A stretch of 64,000 nt of DNA from Clostridiales bacterium (GTDB lineage: Bacteria > Bacillota > Clostridia > Christensenellales > Aristaeellaceae), in assembly GCA_015056205.1 (NCBI GenBank), contig SVGS01000015.1:1-64000 (forward strand), written 5' to 3'. Both the position numbers and the translations under genes were made by a program. This document shows, piece after piece, positions 15,904 to 25,400 of this stretch (positions are counted from its first letter, which is position 1; each line of letters opens with the position of its first letter). The notes below the pieces were generated by a model. It was not told the origin of the DNA and made no database searches. It saw only the letters and a list, made by a program, of their open reading frames with translations.

Positions 15904-15924
15904 CATAAAATGGAGGTTTATGCA

Positions 15925-17088
15925 ATGCGCGGATATTGTTTGAAGCGGCGAGCCGGGGTTCTGATGCTCGTTGTGATACTGTTTATGACAGGATCGGGTC
16001 TGGCGGATGCGGTCCTGGAGGAAAAGACGCTTGCTCTGGGAGAAAGCCGGATCGCCTGGCCGCAGGCGGCCGGCCTGGGAAATGCGGAACTGGAGGAGCG
16101 GGTGAACCGGACGATTGTAGAGGAAGGCCGGATTACGGACTGGCTGGCCCGCATGAGCCAGCTGATTTCGGACGGCTGGATCCGAACGGACTGGCAGGGA
16201 ACGATAACGGGGAATCTGCTGAGCGTATCCCTGCTGACGGAAGGAATGGTGGAAACCCGGCGGGAGTCCTCTGTCTGGACAGCCGTGAACCTGGATCTGA
16301 CGGACGGAGCGCCGTTCTCCTGGCGGCAGCTGTTCCGGGATCCACAGGAGGCGGAGACGGCGCTCGCAGCCCGTCTGGAAGAAATCGCGGCGTCTGATCT
16401 GAGCGCTATGCTGCTTTCCAGCGCGGTGACTCCTCTTCCGGAGCTTTTCCGGATGGACCGGGAAGGACTGACTTTTCTGTATCCGGCGGATCAGCTGTGC
16501 ACGCTGCACGACCGTGCGGGAGATATTCATCTGGCCTGGTGTGAGATCCGGGATCTGCTGAATCTGGATGAGGGCGCTCCGGCGGATCGTCTGGGTGTGC
16601 CGGAGGAGATCTCGCTGACGGAGGCCGGCGTTTCCCGAATCCGGACGATGACGGAAAACGGCTGTCTTCCGGGCATTCCCGTGAAGGTCGGGGATCCGCT
16701 TTCTCCACTGGTGGAAAAGTGGCATCTGGCTACCGATCCGGATGTATATGAGGGAGGCCGCCTTTTTTCGCTGGAGGGAGGCTGCTTTCGGCGTATTTTT
16801 CTGATGACGGATTATCTCAGTGAGGACTGGGATCAGAGCATTGTTCAGGGAATCCGGGCGGACCGCGGGAACTATGCCGGTCTGTGTATCGGGGAGACGA
16901 AAGCATCGGCCTGGCGGGATTTGCTGGGCGAGCCGGACGCATCGCTTCTGATTGATGAGGATAAAGCGGAACTGAACCGGACGGAACCGGGAAGCTGTGA
17001 TTATTATTCCTGGGGATCGTATCAGCTGCGGCTGCAATGTAATAAGGAAGAAACCCTGATCAGCATTCTGCTGACGGAGCTCGAATAA
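15925..17088 (+). CDS. Secreted protein with DUF3298 (RsiV-like) domain
   Basis: The protein has 387 aa. It starts at ATG 15925 with GGAGG 9 nt upstream; the ATG at 15910 precedes the ribosome binding site and is less likely. Residues 1-28 form a signal peptide (basic, then LMLVVILFMTGSGLADA). Residues about 30-215 resemble the RsiV/DUF3298 extracytoplasmic fold: an early conserved pattern of paired strands and helix, the FSWRQLFRDP segment and GLTFLYPADQL near the end. The last 170 residues are unassigned. Function is unknown. It ends 12 nt before ftsK and is probably co-transcribed. Confidence 0.7.
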   Translation: MRGYCLKRRAGVLMLVVILFMTGSGLADAVLEEKTLALGESRIAWPQAAGLGNAELEERVNRTIVEEGRITDWLARMSQLISDGWIRTDWQGTITGNLLSVSLLTEGMVETRRESSVWTAVNLDLTDGAPFSWRQLFRDPQEAETALAARLEEIAASDLSAMLLSSAVTPLPELFRMDREGLTFLYPADQLCTLHDRAGDIHLAWCEIRDLLNLDEGAPADRLGVPEEISLTEAGVSRIRTMTENGCLPGIPVKVGDPLSPLVEKWHLATDPDVYEGGRLFSLEGGCFRRIFLMTDYLSEDWDQSIVQGIRADRGNYAGLCIGETKASAWRDLLGEPDASLLIDEDKAELNRTEPGSCDYYSWGSYQLRLQCNKEETLISILLTELE

Positions 17089-17100
17089 ACGGAGGAAGAA

Positions 17101-20082
17101 ATGGCTCAAAAGAGCAAAGGCAGAAAACAGGCGCCCGCATATTCCGCGGATCTGCTGGCCCTGAGGATGATCGCGGGCCTGGCGCTGACAGCGCTGGGCG
17201 TGCTGATTTTCCTGGCTGTGAATCTGCGGATGACGGGAAATATTTTTGAAGGCCTGAGGCGGATCAGTTTCGGCCTGTGCGGCAGTCTGGCAAAAATTCT
17301 GGCGATTCTCCCCCTGTGGGCAGGCATCCTGGTGATCTGGTCCAGCCAGCGGAAGGCACCGGTGCAGCCCTGGTTGTACGGAACGATTTGTTTTATTATT
17401 CTCAGCGCTTTTATCATGCTGATCAGCGGAAACGCCATGGACCATCTTTCCCGGCAGTATGGAGGAACCTGGGGGGGCGTGATCGCGGGAGCGTTTCAGG
17501 ACTGCGCCAGCACCGGAACGGGCGGAGGCGCCCTGGGCGTGGCGCTGGCCTGGCCCCTGTGGCGTTTTCTGGGCGGCGTTCTGGGAATTATTCTGACCTT
17601 TCTCCTTTTTCTGTTCAGCGCGCTGATGATCTTCGGACTGACTCCGGCCCGGCTTTGGGGACTGGTAACGGGCAAGGCCGGCCAGCGAAAGGAAGAGCAG
17701 CAGCGTCAGAGAGCCGTATCGGAGCAGGAGCAGATGGCCTGGCAGCAGGAGCAGGCCCGGCAGCAGGCAGCCTGGCAGCAGGAACAGGCCCGGATCATTG
17801 CCCGGCAGCAGCAAAACTATCCCCCGGCGGTTCAGCCGCCGGTGAATGATCAAGCGAACCGGTCGGCTACCGGCCGGAATACCAGCGTGGAAGCCTGGCA
17901 GGATCAGATGACCGCCCGAATGGCGGCGGATCAGACGGCGGCGGTGGCGCCCGGAGGATGGCTGAGCCGGATCTTCGGCGGTACGCCGCAGGAAACACCC
18001 GGAAAAGAAACACCGCATCGCAGCCGGATTTTCGGGCGGCAAAAAGAGGAATATGATGGGCTGAGCGACGGTTCCACGCTGGCTCAGAATGCCGGAGAGC
18101 AGGCGGCGCGTCAGCTTCGGGAAGAACATGAACGCCGGACCCGCCGTACGGCTACCGGCGAACCGATCGGGCGGCCGGAAACCCGCTGGACCCAGGGACA
18201 GGAGCGATTCAGCCGTAAGACGGAGGAACCCCGGATCGAACCGCAGGAAGCCGTGATCCCCGAGCCGGCGGAGGAAATCAGGCCGGCACCGGGCGAAAAT
18301 CCGCCTGCCGAATTCAGCCCGGAACCGGAAGCCGGAGCACGGAGGGAAATGAAGCCGAAGACGGAAAGGGAGAATCCTCTTTCCGCGGCGCAGGATGCCG
18401 AGGCGCTGGCCGAGGAGCTGAAAAACCAGTGGTCGGCCCCGAAGAACAGGGAAACCCGGAAGGCACCGGAGAAACGGGCGGAGCAGCCCGCGGCTCCGAA
18501 GGTTCAGATGACCGTGGGTACAGAGGCGTATCAGCCGGCGGTGAAGCTGCCGCCGAAGGCGGAACAGGAGGGCGCCGGAGCGCAGGAGACAGAGGAACCG
18601 TGGACGCCGACTCCCTATTATGCCCCGCCCATGACGGATCTTGCCCGGCCGGTGCAGGGAAAGGAAGATACGGCGGCGGAGGATGAGATGCGGTCCCGCC
18701 GGCTGGAGGAGACGCTGTCAAGCTTTCGTGTGGCGGCCCGGGTGGTGCATGTGACGCACGGCCCCGCGATTTCCCGGTTTGAGCTGGAGCTGGCATCCGG
18801 AACCAAAGTGAATAAGGTGGCGGAGCTGGAAAAGGATATCGCCTACGGCATGGAGGCCACTTCCGTCCGCATCGAGGCGCCGATCCCGGGCAAAAGCCTG
18901 GTTGGCGTGGAGGTGCCGAACCGGAAGGTTTCCACGGTGACGCTGAGGGAAGTGCTGGAAAGCGACAAGATGCAGAACTCCTCTTCCATCCTGACCGTCG
19001 CCCTGGGAAAAGATATTGCGGGCAATCCGATCGTCTGCGATCTGGCCAGAATGCCGCATATGCTGATCGCCGGTCAGACGGGAAGCGGTAAATCCGTCTG
19101 TATCAATACGATTATCAACAGTCTGCTCTTCCGGGCGGGTCCGGATGAGGTGAAGATGATTCTGGTGGATCCGAAGGTGGTGGAACTGCAGTGCTATAAC
19201 AATATTCCGCATCTGCTGATTCCCGTGGTGAACGATCCGCATAAGGCGGCGGCGGCCCTGGCCTGGGCCGTGGCCGAGATGATGGAGCGCTACGATCGCT
19301 TCGCGGAGCGGAAGGTCCGCAATCTGGACGGCTATAACGCGGTTCTCGGCCCTCAGGAAAAGCCGATGAGCCGGATTGTGATCATTATTGACGAGCTGGC
19401 GGATCTGATGATGGTATGCAAAAAAGATGTGGAGGAATACATCTGTCGTCTGACCCAGCTGGCCCGGGCTGCCGGCATCCACCTGATCGTGGCAACGCAG
19501 CGGCCGTCCGTGGACGTCATTACCGGACTGATCAAGGCCAATATCCCCAGCCGGATCGCGTTTAAAACCTCCAGCGCGGTGGACAGCCGGACCATCCTGG
19601 ACCGCGGCGGCGCGGACCAGCTGCTGGGCTGGGGCGATATGCTGTATCTGCCGACCGGTTCCTTCGCGCCCGTCCGGGTGCAGGGCTGCTTCCTGAGCGA
19701 TGAGGAAGTGAACCGGATTGCCGCCCATGTCCGGAGCGCCAATCCCAGTACGTATGATCCGGATGTTCTGGAGAAGCTGCAGGCGATCTCCGGCGCGTCG
19801 GAGGAAGCGGGGGCGGATCTGATCACCGGGCTGGGAGACGCGCCCGGGGGCGACGGAAGCCTGTTTGACCAGGCGGTGGAATACGCCATCAACGACGGCC
19901 AGATTTCGACCAGCACGCTGCAGCGGCGGCTGAAAATCGGCTATGCCCGGGCGGGCAGGCTGACGGATGAAATGGAAGAGCGGGGCATCATTGCCGCCAA
20001 GGACGGCAGCAAACCCCGGAAATGCCTGATTACCCGGGAAGAGTGGGAAGAAATGAAAAAGGCTGCGGAAGGAGTGAACTGA
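17101..20082 (+). CDS. ftsK: FtsK/SpoIIIE DNA translocase
   Basis: The 993-aa protein moves chromosomal DNA at the division or sporulation septum. Four membrane helices lie in residues about 18-190. A very long Gln/Arg/Glu/Pro-rich linker (about 195-510) includes repeated AWQQEQAR units. The beta/alpha RecA-like motor follows (Walker A GQTGSGKS near 658; Walker B VIIIDELADLM near 762). A C-terminal winged-helix gamma domain (about 920-990: YAINDGQISTSTLQRRL) recognises polar sequence motifs. It is longer than typical SpoIIIE (about 790 aa) because of the linker. GGAGGAAG precedes the ATG. I cannot separate the FtsK and SpoIIIE roles. Confidence 0.95.
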   Translation: MAQKSKGRKQAPAYSADLLALRMIAGLALTALGVLIFLAVNLRMTGNIFEGLRRISFGLCGSLAKILAILPLWAGILVIWSSQRKAPVQPWLYGTICFIILSAFIMLISGNAMDHLSRQYGGTWGGVIAGAFQDCASTGTGGGALGVALAWPLWRFLGGVLGIILTFLLFLFSALMIFGLTPARLWGLVTGKAGQRKEEQQRQRAVSEQEQMAWQQEQARQQAAWQQEQARIIARQQQNYPPAVQPPVNDQANRSATGRNTSVEAWQDQMTARMAADQTAAVAPGGWLSRIFGGTPQETPGKETPHRSRIFGRQKEEYDGLSDGSTLAQNAGEQAARQLREEHERRTRRTATGEPIGRPETRWTQGQERFSRKTEEPRIEPQEAVIPEPAEEIRPAPGENPPAEFSPEPEAGARREMKPKTERENPLSAAQDAEALAEELKNQWSAPKNRETRKAPEKRAEQPAAPKVQMTVGTEAYQPAVKLPPKAEQEGAGAQETEEPWTPTPYYAPPMTDLARPVQGKEDTAAEDEMRSRRLEETLSSFRVAARVVHVTHGPAISRFELELASGTKVNKVAELEKDIAYGMEATSVRIEAPIPGKSLVGVEVPNRKVSTVTLREVLESDKMQNSSSILTVALGKDIAGNPIVCDLARMPHMLIAGQTGSGKSVCINTIINSLLFRAGPDEVKMILVDPKVVELQCYNNIPHLLIPVVNDPHKAAAALAWAVAEMMERYDRFAERKVRNLDGYNAVLGPQEKPMSRIVIIIDELADLMMVCKKDVEEYICRLTQLARAAGIHLIVATQRPSVDVITGLIKANIPSRIAFKTSSAVDSRTILDRGGADQLLGWGDMLYLPTGSFAPVRVQGCFLSDEEVNRIAAHVRSANPSTYDPDVLEKLQAISGASEEAGADLITGLGDAPGGDGSLFDQAVEYAINDGQISTSTLQRRLKIGYARAGRLTDEMEERGIIAAKDGSKPRKCLITREEWEEMKKAAEGVN

Positions 20083-20084
20083 GA

Positions 20085-21206
20085 ATGGCAAACATGAAGG
20101 ATTATGTGGCCTGGCGCGGGGATATCGACCTGACCGGTTCACCCTGGAACGCGGTGGACGCGCTGCTGATGGCCACCCTGAGCTATCTGGATTTTCACAG
20201 TGTGGATAACGCGCGCGGATGGACCCTGGAGGAAGCAGAGCGAATCGATCTGCTGCAGGAACGCCCCTTTGCGAGCTTTCCGCCCCGGAAGGAGGTTTTC
20301 CGGGCGATGGCCGGAAGCCGGCGCTTCAAAGACTGCCGGATCCATTATTATATTGCCCTGACCAATCCGGCCATGGAGATGCAGTTTTCCGCCATGTGCA
20401 TTGATTTGCCGGATGATACGCTCTGCGTTGCTTTCCGCGGTACGGATAATACGCTGATCGGCTGGCGGGAGGATTTCAATATGGCCTATCAGCCGGTGGT
20501 TCCGGGCCAGGAGGCCGCCAAGGCCTATCTGGAGCAGGTGGCGGGGCTGACGGACCGGCCGCTGCGGCTGGTGGGACACAGCAAGGGGGGCAACCTTGCG
20601 GTCTATGCGGCTGCCTGTGTTTCTCCGGAGCTGCAGGAGAGAATCGAAGGCGTCTGGAATTTTGACGGTCCGGGCATGCATCATGATGTGTTCGTGAGCG
20701 AGGGCTATGCGCGGATCGTGGACCGGATTTACAGTTATCTTCCGCAGACGAGCATTATCGGTCTGCTGATGGATTACTGCGAGCGCTATACGGTTGTGCG
20801 CTCGGTCGCTTCGGGCATCTCCCAGCATGATCCTATGACCTGGCAGGTTTACGGGCCGGCTTTTGAAACCTTGGAAAGCATCGACCGGACATCGTCGGTC
20901 GTACGGGACACGCTTCACGAATGGCTGGAAAACAGCACACCGGAGCAGCGGGGCGCCTTTGTGGACACGATGTTCCGTCTGGCGGAATCGACCAAGGCGA
21001 CAACGATGAGCGAGCTGACCAATGAAAAGCTGAAAAGCCTGATGAAGATGATCGGAAACCGGAAGGAAGTTCCGCCGGAAGCGCGCAGGATTTTTAACCG
21101 GCTGATCGCGCAGGCCGTCACCCTGGGCTTTGGCAATGTGATGGAACGGGTTCGCAACCGAAAGGAGGAGGAAACTCCCGAATCTTCCCTTGACAAGGAA
21201 GGATGA
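20085..21206 (+). CDS. Mbeg1-like (DUF2974) alpha/beta-hydrolase fold protein
   Basis: The protein has 373 aa and starts at ATG 20085, 2 nt after the ftsK stop. The core fold is a lipase-like hydrolase: LCVAFRGTDNTLIGWREDF and the nucleophile elbow GHSKGGN (Ser near residue 166), then NFDGPG. These match the DUF2974/Mbeg1-like family. The last 110 residues are helical and charged. Substrate and role are unknown. There is no signal peptide, so it acts in the cytoplasm. Its 3' end carries the -35 box of the pyr promoter. Confidence 0.85.
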   Translation: MANMKDYVAWRGDIDLTGSPWNAVDALLMATLSYLDFHSVDNARGWTLEEAERIDLLQERPFASFPPRKEVFRAMAGSRRFKDCRIHYYIALTNPAMEMQFSAMCIDLPDDTLCVAFRGTDNTLIGWREDFNMAYQPVVPGQEAAKAYLEQVAGLTDRPLRLVGHSKGGNLAVYAAACVSPELQERIEGVWNFDGPGMHHDVFVSEGYARIVDRIYSYLPQTSIIGLLMDYCERYTVVRSVASGISQHDPMTWQVYGPAFETLESIDRTSSVVRDTLHEWLENSTPEQRGAFVDTMFRLAESTKATTMSELTNEKLKSLMKMIGNRKEVPPEARRIFNRLIAQAVTLGFGNVMERVRNRKEEETPESSLDKEG

Positions 21207-21218
21207 TTATGGTAAAAA
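21190..21218 (+). promoter_or_regulatory. Predicted promoter of the pyrimidine operon
   Basis: A perfect TTGACA (21190-21195), a 17-nt spacer and a weak TAAAAA (21213-21218). The -35 lies in the last codons of the preceding gene. The start near 21225 would leave a leader of about 120 nt containing the hairpins below. Confidence 0.5.
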
Positions 21219-21240
21219 GTACTGCGGTACCGATCTTTAA

Positions 21241-21325
21241 GTCGATACAGAGATGTCGGCAAGATGCGGGGGCTGCTGTTTTGATGCGTTCCGAGCTCTG
21301 CCGATTTCCGGCGGAGCTTTTTATT
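21241..21325 (+). promoter_or_regulatory. PyrR-type attenuation leader of the pyr operon
   Basis: GTCGATA (21241-21247), hexaloop CAGAGA and TGTCGGC (21254-21260) form a 7-bp hairpin. Its loop fits the CNGNGA hexaloop of known PyrR-binding RNAs. About 34 nt downstream, AGCTCTGCCG (21294-21303), ATTTC and CGGCGGAGCT (21309-21318) followed by TTTTATT form a terminator before pyrC. UMP-bound PyrR would be expected to favour termination. No clear antiterminator is drawn, and pyrR is not in this window. Confidence 0.62.
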
Positions 21326-21343
21326 GCGGAAGGAGCATAAGCG

Positions 21344-22483
21344 ATGGCACTTTCTGTTTTTCCCGGCTTCTGTGATGTGCATGTGCATTTCAGGGAGCCG
21401 GGTTTTTCGTATAAGGAAACGATGGTTTCTGGCAGCCGGGCGGCGGCCCGGGGCGGTTATACCGCCGTCTGCGCCATGCCGAATCTGAATCCGGTGCCGG
21501 ACACTCCGGAGCATCTGGCGGAAGAGGAAGCGCTGATCCGTTCGCCGGGCGTGGTGACGGATGTGTATCCCTACGGCGCGCTGACCCGGGGGGAAAAGGG
21601 ACTGGAAAGCGCGGATCTGGAGGCGCTCGCGCCCCGGGTGATCGCCTTCAGCGACGACGGCCGGGGGGTGCAGAGCGAAAGCATGATGCGCTCCCTGATG
21701 GAGCGCTGCCGGAAGCTGGGCAAGTTGATCGCCGCCCACTGTGAGGATGAAAGCCTGCTGCGCGGAGGCTATATCCACGACGGGGAGTATGCCCGGCGCC
21801 ACGGGCATCGGGGAATCTGCTCGGAAAGCGAATGGGGGCCCATCGCGCGGGATCTCCGCCTGGCGAAAGAGACGGGCTGCGCCTATCACGTCTGCCATAT
21901 CAGCTGCCGGGAGAGCGTTTCCCTGATCCGGAAGGCGAAGCGGGAAGGCGTGGATGTCACCTGTGAGACGGCGCCGCATTACCTGCTGCTGGATGACAGC
22001 ATGCTGGAGGAGGACGGCCGGTTCCGGATGAATCCGCCGATCCGTTCCCGGGAGGACCGGGAGGCGCTGGTGGAGGGCCTGCTGGACGGGACCATCGATC
22101 TGATTGCCACGGACCACGCGCCCCACAGCAAGGAGGAAAAAAGCCGGGGGCTGGCGGGATCCGCCTTCGGCGTGGTAGGCCTGGAGTGCGCTTTTCCGGT
22201 GCTCTATACGGGGCTGGTGCGTACCGGAATCCTGCCGCTGGAAACCCTGGTCGACCGGATGGCGGGAGCGCCCCGCCGCCGGTTCGGGATTCCGGAAGAT
22301 CCGGGCGACCTGTGCGTCTGGAATCTGGATGCCTGCTATGAAATTCGTCCGGAGGAGTTCGCGGGGCTGGGAAAAGCCACGCCCTTTGCCGGCCGGACGG
22401 TTTACGGGCGCTGCCTGAAAACGGTGCGGCGCGGAGAAACGATTTATATGGAGGAGGACAAGCGGTATGGCGAAGCGGACTGA
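21344..22483 (+). CDS. pyrC: Dihydroorotase
   Basis: The 379-aa enzyme cyclises carbamoyl-aspartate to dihydroorotate, step three of UMP synthesis. Metal-binding residues typical of class I enzymes are visible: DVHVHFREPG near residue 11, AHCEDES near 141, HVCHISC near 185 and ATDHAPHSKEEK near 255. GGAGCATAAGCG precedes the ATG. The length is a little below the usual 420-430. It is the first gene of the pyr operon and overlaps carB by 17 nt. Confidence 0.93.
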   Translation: MALSVFPGFCDVHVHFREPGFSYKETMVSGSRAAARGGYTAVCAMPNLNPVPDTPEHLAEEEALIRSPGVVTDVYPYGALTRGEKGLESADLEALAPRVIAFSDDGRGVQSESMMRSLMERCRKLGKLIAAHCEDESLLRGGYIHDGEYARRHGHRGICSESEWGPIARDLRLAKETGCAYHVCHISCRESVSLIRKAKREGVDVTCETAPHYLLLDDSMLEEDGRFRMNPPIRSREDREALVEGLLDGTIDLIATDHAPHSKEEKSRGLAGSAFGVVGLECAFPVLYTGLVRTGILPLETLVDRMAGAPRRRFGIPEDPGDLCVWNLDACYEIRPEEFAGLGKATPFAGRTVYGRCLKTVRRGETIYMEEDKRYGEAD

Positions 22484-25400
22484 TATTCGAAAGGTGCTGA
22501 TTATCGGCAGCGGCCCGATTGTAATCGGCCAGGCGGCGGAGTTTGATTATGCGGGAACCCAGGCGTGTCTGGCACTGAAGGAAGAGGGCTACGAGGTGGT
22601 GCTGTGCAATTCGAACCCGGCCACCATCATGACGGATACGTCCATTGCGGACAAGGTGTATATGGAGCCGCTGACGCTCGAATATATCGCCAAAATCCTG
22701 CGCTTTGAGCGGCCGGATGCCATCGTTCCGGGGATCGGCGGCCAGACGGGGCTGAATCTGGCCATGCAGCTGGAAAAGAAAGGGGTGCTCCGGGAATGCG
22801 GCGTGGAGCTTCTGGGTACCTCGGGAGAAAGCATTGAAAAGGCGGAGGACCGGGAAAAGTTCAAGGAACTCTGCCAGAGCATCGGGGAGCCGGTCATTCC
22901 CAGCGAGATTACCTACAGTCTGGAGGAGGCCCGGAGCGCCGCGGAGAAAATCGGTTATCCCGTCGTGCTGCGTCCCGCCTTCACCCTGGGAGGCACCGGC
23001 GGCGGCTTCGCGAATAACGAGGCGGAGTTGACGGAAATCGGCACCAATGCCTTCCGGCTCAGCCCGGTGCATCAGGTGCTGGTGGAGAAAAGCGTCCGGG
23101 GATACAAGGAAATCGAGTTCGAGGTCATGCGGGACAGCAATGACCGGGCGATCACCATCTGCGGAATGGAAAACGTGGATCCGGTGGGGGTGCATACCGG
23201 CGACAGCGTCGTGGTCGCGCCGATTCTGAGTCTGAGCCCCGGGGATCTGAAGATGCTGAACGACAGCGCGATCAAAATCATCCGGGCGCTGAAAATCGAG
23301 GGCGGCTGCAACGTGCAGTTTGCGCTGGATCCCTGCTCAAGCCGGTATTATCTGATCGAGGTGAATCCCCGGGTCAGCCGCTCCTCGGCGCTGGCGAGCA
23401 AAGCCAGCGGATATCCGATCGCCCGGGTAACGGCGAAGATCGCGCTGGGCATGGCGCTGGAGGAAATCCCCGTCGCCGGAGGAACGGCGGCGACGGAGCC
23501 GAGCCTGGATTACATCGTGGCGAAATTCCCCCGCTTCCCCTTTGACAAATTCACAACGGCCAGCAACGCGCTGGGCACGCAGATGAAAGCTACCGGCGAG
23601 GTCATGGGCATCGGCAGCACGCTGGAGGAATGCATGCTCAAGAGCGTCCGCAGCCTGGAAACCGGCGTCTGTCATCTGCACCTGGCTCGTTTCGACGCGG
23701 TGCCGACCGAAGAGCTGATGGACTATATCGGCGAGTTCCACGCGGATACGCTCTATGCGGTCATGGAGCTGATCCGCCGGGGAGAAAGCATCGCGGCCGT
23801 GCATGAAAGAAGCATGATCACGGAGCTCTTCCTGGAAAGCCTGAAAAAGATCGCGGAGATGGAAAAGCGGCTGGATGCCGCTCCCGGGGATACGGAGCTG
23901 CTGCGAAAGGCGAAGGAAATGGGCTTTTCCGATGAGGAAATCGGCCGGCGGTGGAACCGGAAGGATGTTGAAATCTATCGCCTGCGGAAGGAAAACGGGA
24001 TCGTGCCGGTCTTCCGCATGGTGGATACGCTGCATACCGGGAAATATATCGCCTATCTCTATTCCAGCTATTCGGGCCGGAATGACTCCAGGCTGACGGA
24101 CCGGAAAAAGATCGTGGTGCTGGGGGCGGGTCCGATCCGGATCGGCCAGGGTGTGGAGTTCGACTACAGCACGGTGCACGCGGTGCAGACGATTCGCCGG
24201 GCTGGCTACGAAGCGATCATCATCAACAATAATCCGGAGACGGTATCCACCGACTATACCACCGCGGACAAGCTCTATTTCGAGCCGCTGACGCCGGAGG
24301 ACGTGATGGCCATCCTCGATTTCGAGCAGCCGGAAGGGGTCGTGGCCTCCCTGGGAGGCCAGACGGCGATCAATCTGGCGCAGCCCCTGATGGACCGCGG
24401 GGTGAAAATCATTGGCACCGACTGCGCGGCGATCGAGCGTGCCGAGAACCGGGACAGCTTTGAAAAGATCCTGATCCGGCTGGGCATTCCGCAGCCGAAG
24501 GGACAGGCGGTGACCCGCGTGGAGGACGGCGTGCGCGCGGCGGAGGAGATCGGATATCCGGTGCTGGTCCGCCCCAGTTTCGTGCTGGGCGGCCGGGCGA
24601 TGCAGATTGTGGGCAATGAAGAACAGCTGCGCCACTATCTGCGCACGGCGGTGGAAATCGATGAGGACAAACCGGTTCTGGTGGATAAATATATCCGCGG
24701 CAAGGAAGTCGAGGTCGACGCCATCTGCGACGGCCGGGACGTGTTTGTGCCGGGGATCATGGAGCTGGTCGAGCGAACCGGTATTCACAGCGGCGACAGC
24801 ATTTCGGTTTATCCTTCCTTCTCCATCTCCGACCGGGTGAAAGGGATTATTCTGCAGTACGCGAAGAAGCTGGGCACAGGAATCGGGATCGTGGGTCTGT
24901 ATAATATCCAGTTCATCGTGGATGAGCATGAGGATGTGTATGTCATCGAGGTGAATCCCCGGTCCAGCCGGACGGTTCCCTTCCTGAGCAAAGCCACCGG
25001 ATTTTCCCTGGCGGATATCGCGACGGAGGTGATTCTCGGAAAGAGCCTGAAGGAGCAGGGATATTTTGATCTTTATCCGGAGGAGAAAAAGCGGTACTAT
25101 GTAAAGGTCCCCGTGTTCTCCTTTAACAAGATCAAGGGGCTGGACGCCTACCTTTCTCCGGAGATGAAATCGACGGGAGAGGCCATCGGCTATGATGACA
25201 AGCTGAACCGGGCGCTGTATAAAGCCCTGCAGGCCGCCGGCACGAAGCTGAAGAACTACGGCACGGTGCTGGCGACGATTGCGGACCGGGACAAGGAGGA
25301 GGCACTGCCGCTGATCCGCCGGTTCTACGCCCTGGGCTTCAATATCGAGGCCACGCGCGGCACCGCCCGTTTCCTGAAGGAGCACGGCATCCGCACCCAC

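Noticed and set aside
15865-18129. 754-codon leftward frame opposite the DUF3298-like gene and ftsK
   Set aside because: It is the antisense of two well-supported genes. Its His/Arg/Pro/Gln-rich composition is typical of the complement of GC-rich coding DNA.
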